DNA of 64,000 nt from Bacteroides neonati (GCF_000499785.1 NZ_HG726028.1:62001-126000), one strand, 5' to 3'. Counted from the stretch's first letter, positions 8,236 through 17,227 are shown. Translations and numbers: made by a program. Notes: generated by a model from the sequence alone, not told the origin.

Positions 8236-9741
8236 TTATTCAAAAGCTCCCATACGCAGGAAGTTTACTTCTTGCTCAGTAAGATAACGCCATTCGCCAC
8301 GACGCAAACCTTTCTTTGTCAAACCGGCAAAAAACACACGATCCAACTTAACAACTTTGTATCCTAATGATTCAAAAATACGGCGAACGATACGGTTCTT
8401 TCCTGAGTGAATTTCGATACCTACCTGATCGCGTTTAATTTCATCAGAATAGCTGATAGCATCGGCATGAATCTCTCCATCTTCCAGTTGAACTCCTGCA
8501 GCGATCTGTTCCATATCGGCTTTCGTTACATTTTTATCGGTATACACATGATAGATTTTCTTTTTCAAGAACTTCGGATGCGTTAACTTAGAAGCTAAAT
8601 CGCCATCATTGGTAAGCAACAGTACACCTGTTGTATTACGGTCCAGACGACCTACCGGATAAATACGCTCATTGCAAGCACCTTTCACCAAATCCATAAC
8701 CGTCAAACGCGCTTGAGGATCATCCGAAGTCGTTACGCAATCTTTAGGCTTATTCAGCAATACATAGATTTTACGCTCAATACTAACGGTTTCATCATGG
8801 AATTTCACGATATCAACACGCTTAATCTTGGTTCCGAGTTCCGTTACTACTTCACCGTTTACGGTCACAACACCTGCTGCGATAAATTCATCGGCTTCAC
8901 GTCGTGAACAAACACCCGCATTGGCCAAGAACTTGTTCAAACGAATCGGTTCATTAGGATCGGTAAACTGCTCTTTGTATTCGATTTGTTTTTTCTTACT
9001 GTACTTCGCATTGGGATCGTAATCACCGGTACGACGTACGGGACGAGAGAATCCTTGCGCACGACCATCACCTTCATTGTTGTAGCGTGGACGATAAGGA
9101 CGATCACCGCCTTGATTATTATAAGAAGGACGCTGAGGACGGTCGCCATAAGAAGGGCGATCACCATAAGAGCGCTGAGGACGGTCGCCACCTTCGCCGT
9201 TATTGAAACGCGGACGATATGGACGATCACCTCCCTGATTATTATAAGAGGGACGTTGAGGACGGTCGCCATAAGACGGACGGTCACCATAAGAACGTTG
9301 AGGTCGATCTCCGCCTTCGCCGTTATTGAAACGCGGACGATAAGGACGATCACCTCCCTGATTGTTGTAAGAAGGACGTTGCGGACGATCCCCGTAAGAC
9401 GGACGGTCGCCATAAGAACGTTGAGGACGATCTCCACCCTCGCCGTTGTTCACGCGAGGACGATAAGGTCTGTCACCACCTTCACGGTTGTAAGAAGGAC
9501 GCTGAGGACGGTCGCCATAAGACGGACGGTCACCATACGACTGACGCTCACCGTAAGGACGTTGAGGACGGTCGCCACCTTCATTGTTGCTGTTAAATCT
9601 CGGACGATACGGACGATCGCCACCTTCACGATTGTAAGACGGACGGTTATATCCACCTTCTCTGTTGTACGATCTGTTACCATCACGGCCGGCGTTCTCT
9701 TCATTGGAGTTAGCACGCCATTCTTCATTTTCTGTGCTCAT
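8236..9741 (-). CDS. RsuA/RluB-type pseudouridine synthase with long N-terminal repeat tail
   Basis: Isomerises uridine to pseudouridine in rRNA. The C-terminal half is a standard RluB/RsuA enzyme: S4 RNA-binding domain (IRLNKFLANAGVCSRREADE) and the catalytic domain with the conserved GRLDRNTTGVLLLTNDGD motif, whose Asp is the catalytic residue, and RRIFESLGYKVVKLDRV. The first half (about 41-223 of 501) is a low-complexity array of Gly, Asp, Arg, Pro, Tyr and Asn built from about four copies of a 41-residue unit. Such basic RGG-like tails are known in Bacteroidetes RluB homologues and are inferred to bind RNA. The start was set at ATG 9741; an ATG 36 bases upstream (9777) would add residues unlike the family. 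It sits 57 bases after purB. Confidence 0.92.
   Translation of the reverse strand: MSTENEEWRANSNEENAGRDGNRSYNREGGYNRPSYNREGGDRPYRPRFNSNNEGGDRPQRPYGERQSYGDRPSYGDRPQRPSYNREGGDRPYRPRVNNGEGGDRPQRSYGDRPSYGDRPQRPSYNNQGGDRPYRPRFNNGEGGDRPQRSYGDRPSYGDRPQRPSYNNQGGDRPYRPRFNNGEGGDRPQRSYGDRPSYGDRPQRPSYNNQGGDRPYRPRYNNEGDGRAQGFSRPVRRTGDYDPNAKYSKKKQIEYKEQFTDPNEPIRLNKFLANAGVCSRREADEFIAAGVVTVNGEVVTELGTKIKRVDIVKFHDETVSIERKIYVLLNKPKDCVTTSDDPQARLTVMDLVKGACNERIYPVGRLDRNTTGVLLLTNDGDLASKLTHPKFLKKKIYHVYTDKNVTKADMEQIAAGVQLEDGEIHADAISYSDEIKRDQVGIEIHSGKNRIVRRIFESLGYKVVKLDRVFFAGLTKKGLRRGEWRYLTEQEVNFLRMGAFE
9073..9621 (-). repeat. Tandem 123-bp coding repeat in the pseudouridine synthase gene
   Basis: Successive blocks beginning GDRPYRPRF/V and ending in DRPQRPSYNNQ or DRPQRPSYNRE recur every 41 codons, with a first unit of about 48 codons, three near-identical units and a partial last unit. 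The DNA copies are very similar, so copy number could vary between strains by slippage or recombination. Confidence 0.85.
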
Positions 9742-9798
9742 TTTCTTTATTCGAATAAAATTAGACTTTGGCCTCACGGCCTTTCTTTACACACTCTA

Positions 9799-11145
9799 TT
9801 AAATTCCCGTATAGCTATGCGGGGTAATCATTCTTAATTCTTTTTTCACTTCTTCATTTACGTCCAGTTCTTCAATGAACGTCTTAATCGACTCCTCTGT
9901 TATGGCTTGATTGGTTCTGGTCAACGCCTTCAACGCCTCGTACGGATTCGGATATGCTTCACGACGCAAGATTGTTTGTACCGCCTCGGCCACAACACTC
10001 CAGCAATTATCCAGATCGCGACTGATAGCAGGCTCATTGAGCAACAATTTACGCAAGCCTTTCAATGAGCTCTGAATAGCAATTACGATATGCCCAAACG
10101 GAGTACCCACATTGCGCAACACGGTCGAATCGGTAAGATCGCGTTGCAAACGAGAGATAGGCAACTTTGCAGACAAGTGCTCTAAAATGGCATTTGCCAT
10201 ACCCAAATTACCTTCGGCATTTTCAAAGTCAATCGGATTCACTTTATGAGGCATGGCACTCGAACCCACTTCGCCCGCCTTGATCTTCTGCTTGAAATAC
10301 TCCATCGAAATATACTGCCAAAAATCGCGATTCATATCAATCATGATCGTATTGATACGTTTCATTGCATCAAAGATTGCCGACAGGTTGTCATAATTAG
10401 AAATCTGGGTAGTATATGCTTCGCGCTCCAATCCTAAATTCTGAGCAACAAAACGGTCTCCAAACGCCTTCCAATCATAACTTGGATATGCCACACGATG
10501 TGCATTGTAATTTCCTGTTGCACCACCGAACTTAGCCGTCACCGGACAAGCTTTCAACATCGCCAACTGACGTTCCAAACGATACACAAACACCATCACC
10601 TCTTTACCCAAGCGAGTAGGAGAAGCTGGTTGCCCATGTGTTTTAGCAAGCATCGGTATAGCTTCCCAATCCGTTGCGTAAGCTCTCAACTGCTCAATAA
10701 GTTCCTCAATCAGCGGGTAGTAAACCTGTTCCAAAGCCTCTTTTACCGAAAGAGGAATCGACGTATTATTAATATCCTGCGACGTCAGTCCGAAATGAAT
10801 AAACTCTTTATATTCGTCCAGCCCTCCCAGTTTATCAAATTCCTCTTTCAAGAAATACTCTACGGCTTTCACATCGTGATTGGTTACACCTTCTATTGCT
10901 TTGATACGTTCGGCATCTGCCTCAGAAAAATTCAGATAAATATTCCGCAATGCTTCAAACACACCCTTGTCTATATTTTCAAGCTGTGGCAATGGAAGTT
11001 CGCACAGCGCAATAAAATATTCAACTTCTACCTGCACACGGTATTTAATCAATGCAAATTCTGAAAAATAAGCAGCTAAAGCCTCAGCTTTGCCTCTATA
11101 TCGACCATCAATCGGAGAAATGGCCGTAAGTAAATCAAGTTTCAT
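9799..11145 (-). CDS. purB: Adenylosuccinate lyase
   Basis: Catalyses two steps of purine synthesis: SAICAR to AICAR plus fumarate, and adenylosuccinate to AMP plus fumarate. The 448-residue sequence has the fumarase/aspartase superfamily signature GSSAMPHKVNPIDFENAEGN (around residue 288) containing the flexible catalytic loop with the active serine, plus KTHGQPASPTRLGKEV and the helix-rich core. It resembles the E. coli-type PurB (LTAISPIDGRY at the N terminus). A TAATTTTG element (minus, 11173-11180) lies just upstream of the start. It is followed closely by the pseudouridine synthase gene. Confidence 0.97.
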   Translation of the reverse strand: MKLDLLTAISPIDGRYRGKAEALAAYFSEFALIKYRVQVEVEYFIALCELPLPQLENIDKGVFEALRNIYLNFSEADAERIKAIEGVTNHDVKAVEYFLKEEFDKLGGLDEYKEFIHFGLTSQDINNTSIPLSVKEALEQVYYPLIEELIEQLRAYATDWEAIPMLAKTHGQPASPTRLGKEVMVFVYRLERQLAMLKACPVTAKFGGATGNYNAHRVAYPSYDWKAFGDRFVAQNLGLEREAYTTQISNYDNLSAIFDAMKRINTIMIDMNRDFWQYISMEYFKQKIKAGEVGSSAMPHKVNPIDFENAEGNLGMANAILEHLSAKLPISRLQRDLTDSTVLRNVGTPFGHIVIAIQSSLKGLRKLLLNEPAISRDLDNCWSVVAEAVQTILRREAYPNPYEALKALTRTNQAITEESIKTFIEELDVNEEVKKELRMITPHSYTGI

Positions 11146-11273
11146 ATGTCGTTTGGATAATTATCAAGTTGCAAAATTAAACCTTTTTCCTGAGTAATAA
11201 GGCATAAAGGGGGTAGAAAGTTTACAAAAATGACCTTTAAAAGGAGTAATTAACAATGTAATACCTCTCATTC

Positions 11274-13151
11274 CTACATCTGTTTCATTAACACCGGAGT
11301 TTTCACTGCACTAACCTCCGTTTTAGGTTGTAGATTCAATTGTTCAAAAATTACAATCTTATTACTACCCTTCTTCAACCACACTCCCGGTAGATAAAGA
11401 GTCTGCTGTGGACCAACATGCCAATAGCGACCTATATTTTTCCCATTAACAAATACGATACCCTTTCCCCAATTCTCCATATCAAGGAAGGTATCTCCCG
11501 TTTCATTGAGATCAAAAGTACCTTCATACACTACCGGACAGTTAGCCAGCTTTTTCATATTCGCAGACGTATTTTCGTATACATCTCCTTTCAGTTTTGC
11601 CAAGTCGGGTTCCTCACTCATCGGCAATTGATACATTTCCCATCCACCGTTTATCTCCGCTCCGGCAATCTTAACCGGACTGATTATTCCTTTTGTGTTA
11701 TGTATTATTTCACTGCCATAATTAATACGTCCCATGTTCTCGACCAAGATCTGAAGCTCCGCATTAAAGGGTACTTCAATCTCCATCTCATAGGTCTTCG
11801 TATTCCGGTTCAGCACACCCACTTTCTCGCCATCAACATAAACTACGGCATAATCACGCAAACCCGGTATTTCGAGTGTACCACTAATCGGCTGATTAAA
11901 ATGGCGGGTATATAACACATAACCATAGCCTTGATTCAATTGTTCAAAGGTAAGAGGCGAATCACTAGACACCGCCTTCTGTTTTTCTGCAAAAGCAAGC
12001 ACATTTGCCACTTTAGTCAATTTAATAGAAGGAATTTCGATTACAGGAATAGCCGCAGGAGCTTTGGGTACCGTATAACCAACATACTTCTTAATCACAT
12101 TGCGAATGGAATCGTATTTAGGAGTTACCCACCCAGCCTCACTTATGGGCGCATCATAGTCATAACTAGTCAAATCGGGTTGAATATCTCGCTTCTTATC
12201 ATAATTAGCACCGCTGGTAAAACCAAAATTCGTACCACCATGTACCATATATACATTGAAAGAAACATCGTTTTTAAGATATTTCTCTGTCTGACGAGCA
12301 ATACCCGAAGCATCTACCTGCGGAAAAGGTTCTGCCCAATGAGAAAGCCATCCCGGATAGAATTCGGCTACCATATAAGGGCCTTTGCCATTGTGGTATT
12401 GATTCACTACCTTCTTCAAATTCTCTATATTGTTTTCACCATTAGCGGTTGGCAAAGCTCCTTCTGTAGCACCACCTTCGAACAACCAGCTTCCATCCGA
12501 GGTAAAGAGAGGAACCTCAAAACCGGCGTCGGCCAACTGTTGCTTAATCTTTGCATTGTAGCGACGATGCTCTTCAAGCGGAATATCCTTACGTTGAGAT
12601 ACATAAGACCCAAACTCATTCTCACATTGCACCATCACAACAGGACCACCTTTGGTACACTGAAGTCCGGCAACCTCTTTGTACAGACGATCAATATACA
12701 ATTTCGTATATTTCAGAAACTCAGCATTATCACGTCTAATCTCTAATCCCTTGACATTTTGAATCCACCAAGGATACCCACCAAATTCCCATTCGGCACA
12801 CACATAAGGACCGGGACGCAGAATGACCATCATTCCCTCCTCACCTGCAATCTTTATAAATTCCGCCAGATTCTTATCACCTTTAAAATCCCACTGACCC
12901 GGAGTCGGCTCGTGATAATTCCAGAACACATACGTAGCAACCGTATTCAAGCCCATCCCTTTCATCATCTGCAAGCGATGACGCCAATACTGATGAGGGA
13001 TACGCGCATAATGCATTTCACCAGAAAGAAGCGAGGTAACTTTTCCATTACGGTAAAAGTGACCGTCCTTAATTTCGAACGTAGATTTTGACTGAGCATT
13101 AACCGAAAACGGCAACAATAAAAACAAAAGCAAATAGCAGAACAATTTCAT
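11274..13151 (-). CDS. Glycoside hydrolase family 35 beta-galactosidase, exported
   Basis: Removes terminal beta-galactose from glycans, probably in the periplasm. The 625-residue protein starts with a signal peptide (MKLFCYLLLFLLLPFSVNAQ) followed by the GH35 barrel: LLSGEMHYARIPHQYWRHRL, GLNTVATYVFWNYHEPTPGQ, RPGPYVCAEWEFGGYPWW. The acid/base Glu is in MVQCENEFGSY, where most GH35 enzymes read QIENEYGSY, and the nucleophile Glu in MVAEFYPGWLSHW. C-terminal beta-sandwich domains follow. It stands alone, not in a polysaccharide utilisation locus, between purB and the tRNA pair. The ATG at 13151 was chosen because the signal peptide begins there; an upstream ATG at 13217 would bury it. Confidence 0.93.
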   Translation of the reverse strand: MKLFCYLLLFLLLPFSVNAQSKSTFEIKDGHFYRNGKVTSLLSGEMHYARIPHQYWRHRLQMMKGMGLNTVATYVFWNYHEPTPGQWDFKGDKNLAEFIKIAGEEGMMVILRPGPYVCAEWEFGGYPWWIQNVKGLEIRRDNAEFLKYTKLYIDRLYKEVAGLQCTKGGPVVMVQCENEFGSYVSQRKDIPLEEHRRYNAKIKQQLADAGFEVPLFTSDGSWLFEGGATEGALPTANGENNIENLKKVVNQYHNGKGPYMVAEFYPGWLSHWAEPFPQVDASGIARQTEKYLKNDVSFNVYMVHGGTNFGFTSGANYDKKRDIQPDLTSYDYDAPISEAGWVTPKYDSIRNVIKKYVGYTVPKAPAAIPVIEIPSIKLTKVANVLAFAEKQKAVSSDSPLTFEQLNQGYGYVLYTRHFNQPISGTLEIPGLRDYAVVYVDGEKVGVLNRNTKTYEMEIEVPFNAELQILVENMGRINYGSEIIHNTKGIISPVKIAGAEINGGWEMYQLPMSEEPDLAKLKGDVYENTSANMKKLANCPVVYEGTFDLNETGDTFLDMENWGKGIVFVNGKNIGRYWHVGPQQTLYLPGVWLKKGSNKIVIFEQLNLQPKTEVSAVKTPVLMKQM

Positions 13152-13257
13152 TTGTACAGTATTATTTAAGAGTTTATGATTTTCGCACAAAGATAGGAAA
13201 GACAACAATTCATCCATCGACTTCCCGAGCTTTTAACATTAAAAAGCAAATAATAAA

Positions 13258-13291
13258 AAAAGGTCTCACGATTCAACTCGTAAGACCTTTT
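13258..13291 (-). terminator. Terminator of the tRNA-Val pair
   Basis: AAAAGGTCT (13258-13266) pairs with AGACCTTTT (13283-13291), with an inner ACGA/TCGT stem after one mismatch. On the minus strand the stem runs into a seven-T tract, a classical intrinsic terminator directly after the second tRNA. Confidence 0.85.
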
Positions 13292-13295
13292 ATCG

Positions 13296-13370
13296 TGGGC
13301 GCTGAGGGATTCGAACCCCCGACCCTCTGGGTGTAAACCAGATGCTCTGAACCAGCTGAGCTAAGCGCCC
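13296..13370 (-). tRNA. tRNA-Val (UAC)
   Basis: A 75-base cloverleaf on the minus strand. Acceptor arms GGGCGCT and AGCGCCC pair perfectly with discriminator A; the anticodon stem TCTGG/CCAGA holds the loop TTTACAC, so the anticodon is UAC (valine, GUA/GUG). The T arm carries GGTTCGAATC. No CCA is encoded. It is the distal one of two identical copies. Confidence 0.97.
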
Positions 13371-13406
13371 TTTTGAATGCGATTGGAAGTGTTACGGTTT
13401 TATCGG

Positions 13407-13481
13407 TGGGCGCTGAGGGATTCGAACCCCCGACCCTCTGGGTGTAAACCAGATGCTCTGAACCAGCTGAGCTAAGCGCCC
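13407..13481 (-). tRNA. tRNA-Val (UAC), second copy
   Basis: Identical in sequence to the copy at 13296-13370, with the same UAC anticodon, perfect acceptor stem and no encoded CCA. The two genes are 36 bases apart, share the promoter at 13507-13537 and the terminator at 13258-13291, and so form one transcript. Confidence 0.97.
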
Positions 13482-13506
13482 GTACACTTCCTTTTCAAAA
13501 GCGATG

Positions 13507-13537
13507 CAAAGATATAGCTTTTTTTGAAACCCGCAAA
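13507..13537 (-). promoter_or_regulatory. Promoter of the tRNA-Val pair
   Basis: On the minus strand TTTG (13534-13537), a 19-base spacer and TATCTTTG (13507-13514) give a perfect Bacteroides -33/-7 pair just upstream of the first tRNA. Confidence 0.85.
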
Positions 13538-13621
13538 GCATTCACCAACTTTTTTTCAATAAAAAAACAACAAAAACAAAAAACACACTGATTATCAACC
13601 ACTAAAACAATAATCTTTTTT

Positions 13622-14170
13622 TTATGCCTTTTTGATTACTTTAGCCGGATTGCCTACAGCTATGCAATCATCGGGAATATTCTTCGTCACCACACTGCCC
13701 GCACCAATAACACAACGATCGCCAATAGTCACTCCCGGACAAATGACAGCTCCACCTCCAATCCAACAATCCTCGCCAATGGTTACAGGGTAAGCGGTCT
13801 CTTTAGGCTCGCGCCTTTCCTTATAATCCATCGGATGTTGCGGTGTATAGATCTGCACGCACGGCCCAATCAATGTATGAGCACCGATAGTGATCATACC
13901 GCCATCCAGAAAAGTACAATTGGCATTCACAAACACATGTTCGCCCAAGCTCACCCCATCGCCATGGTCACAATAAAAAGGTGAGCAAACGATAGTACTC
14001 TTAGGAATACCCGGGAGCAACTCCTCCAATAACTCGCGATAAGTTGTTTCATAGGTACTCATCACCCGCATACGTGCCAACAGACGTTGGGCACGTTCAA
14101 AACGTACCTGTATCTCGCCAACCGACATATCTGCCGGCAAACCGCTACGCATCTTTTCTACTTCAGTCAT
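13622..14170 (-). CDS. Sugar O-acetyltransferase (maltose/galactoside acetyltransferase family)
   Basis: Transfers acetyl from acetyl-CoA to a sugar hydroxyl. The 182-residue protein has the N-terminal Mac domain (MTEVEKMRSGL ... LLARMRVMSTYE) and a left-handed beta-helix of hexapeptide repeats (NCTFLDGGMITIGAHTLIG, VTIGEDCWIGGGAVICPGVT). The catalytic His lies in YTPQHPMDYKERRE. The C terminus AVGNPAKVIKKA is typical of LacA/Maa enzymes. The physiological acceptor cannot be told from sequence. It starts 3 bases after yaaA ends, so the two are probably co-transcribed. Confidence 0.92.
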   Translation of the reverse strand: MTEVEKMRSGLPADMSVGEIQVRFERAQRLLARMRVMSTYETTYRELLEELLPGIPKSTIVCSPFYCDHGDGVSLGEHVFVNANCTFLDGGMITIGAHTLIGPCVQIYTPQHPMDYKERREPKETAYPVTIGEDCWIGGGAVICPGVTIGDRCVIGAGSVVTKNIPDDCIAVGNPAKVIKKA

Positions 14171-14173
14171 CCT

Positions 14174-14947
14174 TTATATTGTTTTTCCGTTTACAAACAC
14201 AAACTTCTTCTCATCAGACAATGATTCATCAAATTCAAACCCTTCCCAGACGAATTGCTTCAATAGTTCCACATCTTCGATTCTCTCTTTTAAGATAAAG
14301 CGAGCCATCTCTCCTCTCGACATTTTGGTGTATACCACAACAGTAGCAAGTTTCCCTTTTTTCCAAACACGAAATTCGGGCGTAATAACCTTTACTTCCC
14401 TTTCCACACGCTTCCAATCAAACAAATCATGCATCTCATCGCTGGCCAGATAACACAATACTCCACCCACAGCCTTTATCTCTTCAATGAAAAGGTCGGT
14501 CAGCCTCTCTTTCCAATACGCAAACATCGTTTCATTACCCGGTTCAGGCAAGCGTACATCCCCCTCAAGTCTATATGGACGAATCACATCCATTGGACGT
14601 AAAAGGCCATAGCAAAACGAGGTTAACCGCAGATGATCCTGTGCATATTGAAAATCATCATCCGTAAAGTCTGTAGGCGCAAGTCGTTTAAACACAATAC
14701 CCGTATAAGCGAATACGGCCGGGAGTTCGCATGTATCTTCGGCATGAAAAGCCTGATAACGACGATAGTTCTCGACAGCAATCTTCGAATTAACACGCAA
14801 TAAACGCTCAAGCTCGTCAACTGTATATTGCGACATCTGGAAAGCAATCTCAGACGCTTCCTTTTCAAAAAGAGGAGTGCTAACAAAGGAAGAGTGAGCT
14901 CTGTAAGAACTAGCCATTGTTTTGGCACAAGATAAAAGTATCAGCAT
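14174..14947 (-). CDS. yaaA: Peroxide stress protein YaaA (DUF328)
   Basis: YaaA limits free iron and DNA damage during peroxide stress in E. coli and has a fold with a DNA-binding groove. The 257-residue protein shows the family landmarks MLILLSCAKTM at the N terminus, PAVFAYTGIVFKRL, RLTSFCYGLLRPMDVIRPYRLE (about 112-133) and the C-terminal VVYTKMSRGEMARFIL. Length is typical. It is transcribed away from the NlpE-like gene; a TATTTTTG element (minus, 14980-14987) probably drives it with the acetyltransferase. Confidence 0.93.
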   Translation of the reverse strand: MLILLSCAKTMASSYRAHSSFVSTPLFEKEASEIAFQMSQYTVDELERLLRVNSKIAVENYRRYQAFHAEDTCELPAVFAYTGIVFKRLAPTDFTDDDFQYAQDHLRLTSFCYGLLRPMDVIRPYRLEGDVRLPEPGNETMFAYWKERLTDLFIEEIKAVGGVLCYLASDEMHDLFDWKRVEREVKVITPEFRVWKKGKLATVVVYTKMSRGEMARFILKERIEDVELLKQFVWEGFEFDESLSDEKKFVFVNGKTI

Positions 14948-15000
14948 AGTAAGTCTTTAATTTTCGATAGTTTGCATAGCAAAAATAAACCATTTTATTC

Positions 15001-15008
15001 TATCTTTG
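15001..15008 (+). promoter_or_regulatory. -7 element of the NlpE-like gene
   Basis: TATCTTTG at 15001-15008 matches TAnnTTTG and lies 30 bases before the start codon. No good TTTG is found 19-21 bases upstream, so the assignment rests on the -7 element alone. Confidence 0.45.
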
Positions 15009-15037
15009 CCACTATCTAACTAAAAACTATTAAAATC

Positions 15038-15487
15038 ATGAAAAAGTTTTTTTATTTATCCACAATGGCACTCTGCTTTATGGCAATGGCAAGTTGCAGC
15101 AGCAAAACAAACACCAGCGGAAGCACCTCTTCCGACAGTACACAAGTAGTCGATATGCATACGGCAGAAACTTCTCTCGACTATTACGGAGAATACAAAG
15201 GAACTACTCCGGCTGCCGATTGCCCCGGCATTGAACACACACTGAGACTAAACAAAGATCACACCTTTACCCTCCAGATGATCTATCTAGAAAGAAAAGA
15301 CGGTGAGTTCAACGAATCGGGAACTTTTAGTGTAGAAGGAAACATAGCTACGCTCACCACGAAAACAGGAGAAGAATCTTATTACAAAATAGAAGAAGGC
15401 CGTGTTGTTATGTTGAAAGCCGATAAGCAACCCGTTACAGGAGATCTGGCCGAGCATTATATTCTTAAACAAGAAAAAGTCTATTAA
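15038..15487 (+). CDS. NlpE N-terminal domain-like lipoprotein
   Basis: A 149-residue lipoprotein: signal peptide with lipobox MAMASC, a Ser/Thr-rich linker, then one NlpE N-terminal-type beta-barrel (YYGEYKGTTPAADCPGIEHT, about 50-70). E. coli NlpE signals surface and copper stress; this protein has only that first domain. The usual CxxC of the family reads AADC here, so one of the two cysteines is missing and the metal- or disulfide-linked function may be lost. It is followed after 20 bases by an SDR gene on the same strand. The domain call is good; the biological role is inferred. Confidence 0.8.
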   Translation: MKKFFYLSTMALCFMAMASCSSKTNTSGSTSSDSTQVVDMHTAETSLDYYGEYKGTTPAADCPGIEHTLRLNKDHTFTLQMIYLERKDGEFNESGTFSVEGNIATLTTKTGEESYYKIEEGRVVMLKADKQPVTGDLAEHYILKQEKVY

Positions 15488-15507
15488 TTGAGCCTCCTAC
15501 ACAAACG

Positions 15508-16248
15508 ATGATAGATAAAAACGTATTTATCACGGGTGGTGCTCAAGGCATTGGCCGGGCTATTGTCAACGCATTTATCGCAGAAGGCGCTCAGGTAGCC
15601 TTCTGTGATAGTAATAAAACTGAAGGAGAAAAGCTTTCCGAGGAATCGGGTGCCACCTTCTTTCTAGTAGACGTCAGTCACAAAGAAGAGCTCGAGGCAT
15701 GCATGAATCAGCTACTGTTCACTTGGGGAGACATTGATATTATTGTTAACAATGTAGGCGTTAGCCGTTTTTCACCCATCATTGAAACCAGTGTCGAGAT
15801 GTTCGATGAAATTCTATCCATCAACCTGCGACCGGTATTTATCACCTCCCGTCTACTAGCCATACACCGGGCTAAACAAACGAAACCCCACCAACGTTCT
15901 TATGGAAGAATCATCAATATCAGTTCCACTCGTTACTTAATGAGCGAATCTGGCAGCGAAGGATATGCAGCATCCAAAGGAGGTATTTACGCTTTGACTC
16001 ATGCATTGGCTATCTCATTAAGCGAATACCACATTACCGTCAATTCGATTGCTCCCGGCTGGATTGAGAACAATCACTACGAAGCACTAACACAACGCGA
16101 CCACGATCAGCATCCTTCGCGCAGGGTAGGTAAGCCCGAAGACATTGCTCGTATGTGCCTCTTTCTTTGTCACGAAGAGAATAACTTCATCAATGGCGAG
16201 AATATTACAATCGATGGGGGAACCACCAAAAAGATGATTTATGAATAA
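15508..16248 (+). CDS. Short-chain dehydrogenase/reductase
   Basis: An NAD(P)-dependent oxidoreductase of the classical SDR family, 246 residues. The cofactor motif TGGAQGIG (9-16), the NNVG strand, the catalytic Ser in ISSTRYL, the YAASKGG active-site Tyr-Lys pair, and the C-terminal NFINGENITIDGGTTKK that closes the substrate pocket are all present. An acidic Asp at the end of strand 2 (AFCDSNK) suggests NAD+ preference. Substrate unknown. It lies between two lipoprotein genes in a plus-strand group of three. Confidence 0.92.
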   Translation: MIDKNVFITGGAQGIGRAIVNAFIAEGAQVAFCDSNKTEGEKLSEESGATFFLVDVSHKEELEACMNQLLFTWGDIDIIVNNVGVSRFSPIIETSVEMFDEILSINLRPVFITSRLLAIHRAKQTKPHQRSYGRIINISSTRYLMSESGSEGYAASKGGIYALTHALAISLSEYHITVNSIAPGWIENNHYEALTQRDHDQHPSRRVGKPEDIARMCLFLCHEENNFINGENITIDGGTTKKMIYE

Positions 16249-16270
16249 CTTTAAAGATCAAAGCAAAAGT

Positions 16271-17227
16271 ATGAAAAAGAGTCTATTATTACTAACCGTT
16301 CTAATCCTCTTATTATGGGGCTGTAGCAGCAAAACAAGTAAAAAAGAAGAGTCTCCGCGAGCCACTAGCGAGGCATTGGTGGGCAACTACGTATCTGATG
16401 GATACGATAAACGCAGCGAAGGCTACGATTGGGTTGCCGTATCCATCACAGCACTAACCGACTCGACGGCTCACGTAGCTGTTCGCTCCCGTTCCGATAT
16501 CAAAAAACCGACTTGCCGTTTTGATGCCGATGCCACCCTAGCAGGTAAAGACACACTGAAAGCCGTATATGAAGACAAAGGTATCTTGTTTACCTTAGCT
16601 GGCAACAAGCTGACCATTGCTGCCGAGAATGAAGCAGACAGCAACCTACTCTACTTCTTCTGTTCGGGTGGTGCTAGTCTGGCAGGCGAATACACTAAAA
16701 TAGAAGGGGCATTGGACGAAAAACAGATTGACCAAAGAAGCTTTGATAAAGTACTATCGCTGCAAGACATCTCTTTTGATGTGACGGCTCAGAACAACGA
16801 ACTTACCATTCAACCCATCGGACTGACAGTCGACAACAGCAAAGTAACACAAAACATCGAAGGTTACACAGTAACCAATGCCGAAATAGGCGACCTCAAC
16901 GCCGACGGATATCCCGAAGTACTGGTCTATTTGAACTCAGTGGGTAGCGGCAGCTACGGCATGGTGATCGGCTATTCGGTTAATAATGGAAAGTCTATGA
17001 GCCAAATCTCTTTCCCAAGCATAACCGACAATCCCGAAGCAAGCAAAGGGTATATGGGACACGATGAATTTGCCATTGTCGAACTTTCCTTTTGTCAGCG
17101 CTTTCCTATATATAAGGAGAATGATACCAATGCAAATCCCACAGGTGGAACGCGCCAGATACAATATAAGCTGAAAGATGGCGAAGCAAGCAGAAAATTT
17201 GTGGTAGACAAGGTGATCTCTTATTAA
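16271..17227 (+). CDS. Lipoprotein with C-terminal PliI-like lysozyme inhibitor domain
   Basis: A 318-residue lipoprotein (signal peptide, lipobox LLLWGC). The first half is an unassigned beta-rich domain (VGNYVSDGYDKR ...). The second half, from about residue 160, matches PliI, a periplasmic inhibitor of invertebrate-type lysozyme: SFDKVLSLQDISFDV, EIGDLNADGYPEVLVYLNS, GSGSYGMVIGYSVNNGKS, KGYMGHDEFAIVE and GGTRQIQYKL. The SGSYG loop is the lysozyme-binding hallmark. The start at 16271 was chosen for the signal peptide; an ATG at 16241 overlaps the SDR gene. It probably protects the cell wall from a lysozyme, but the target is inferred. Confidence 0.85.
   Translation: MKKSLLLLTVLILLLWGCSSKTSKKEESPRATSEALVGNYVSDGYDKRSEGYDWVAVSITALTDSTAHVAVRSRSDIKKPTCRFDADATLAGKDTLKAVYEDKGILFTLAGNKLTIAAENEADSNLLYFFCSGGASLAGEYTKIEGALDEKQIDQRSFDKVLSLQDISFDVTAQNNELTIQPIGLTVDNSKVTQNIEGYTVTNAEIGDLNADGYPEVLVYLNSVGSGSYGMVIGYSVNNGKSMSQISFPSITDNPEASKGYMGHDEFAIVELSFCQRFPIYKENDTNANPTGGTRQIQYKLKDGEASRKFVVDKVISY

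Noticed and set aside
8986..9837. Plus-strand open frame of 283 codons opposite the repeat tail of the pseudouridine synthase gene
   Set aside because: It consists almost only of Thr, Arg, Ile and Val, the mirror of the Gly/Arg/Pro repeat on the other strand, and has no motif or promoter.
13296..13481. Two identical 75-base units as a possible CRISPR-like or mobile repeat
   Set aside because: Both fold as tRNA-Val with a UAC anticodon and share one promoter and terminator.
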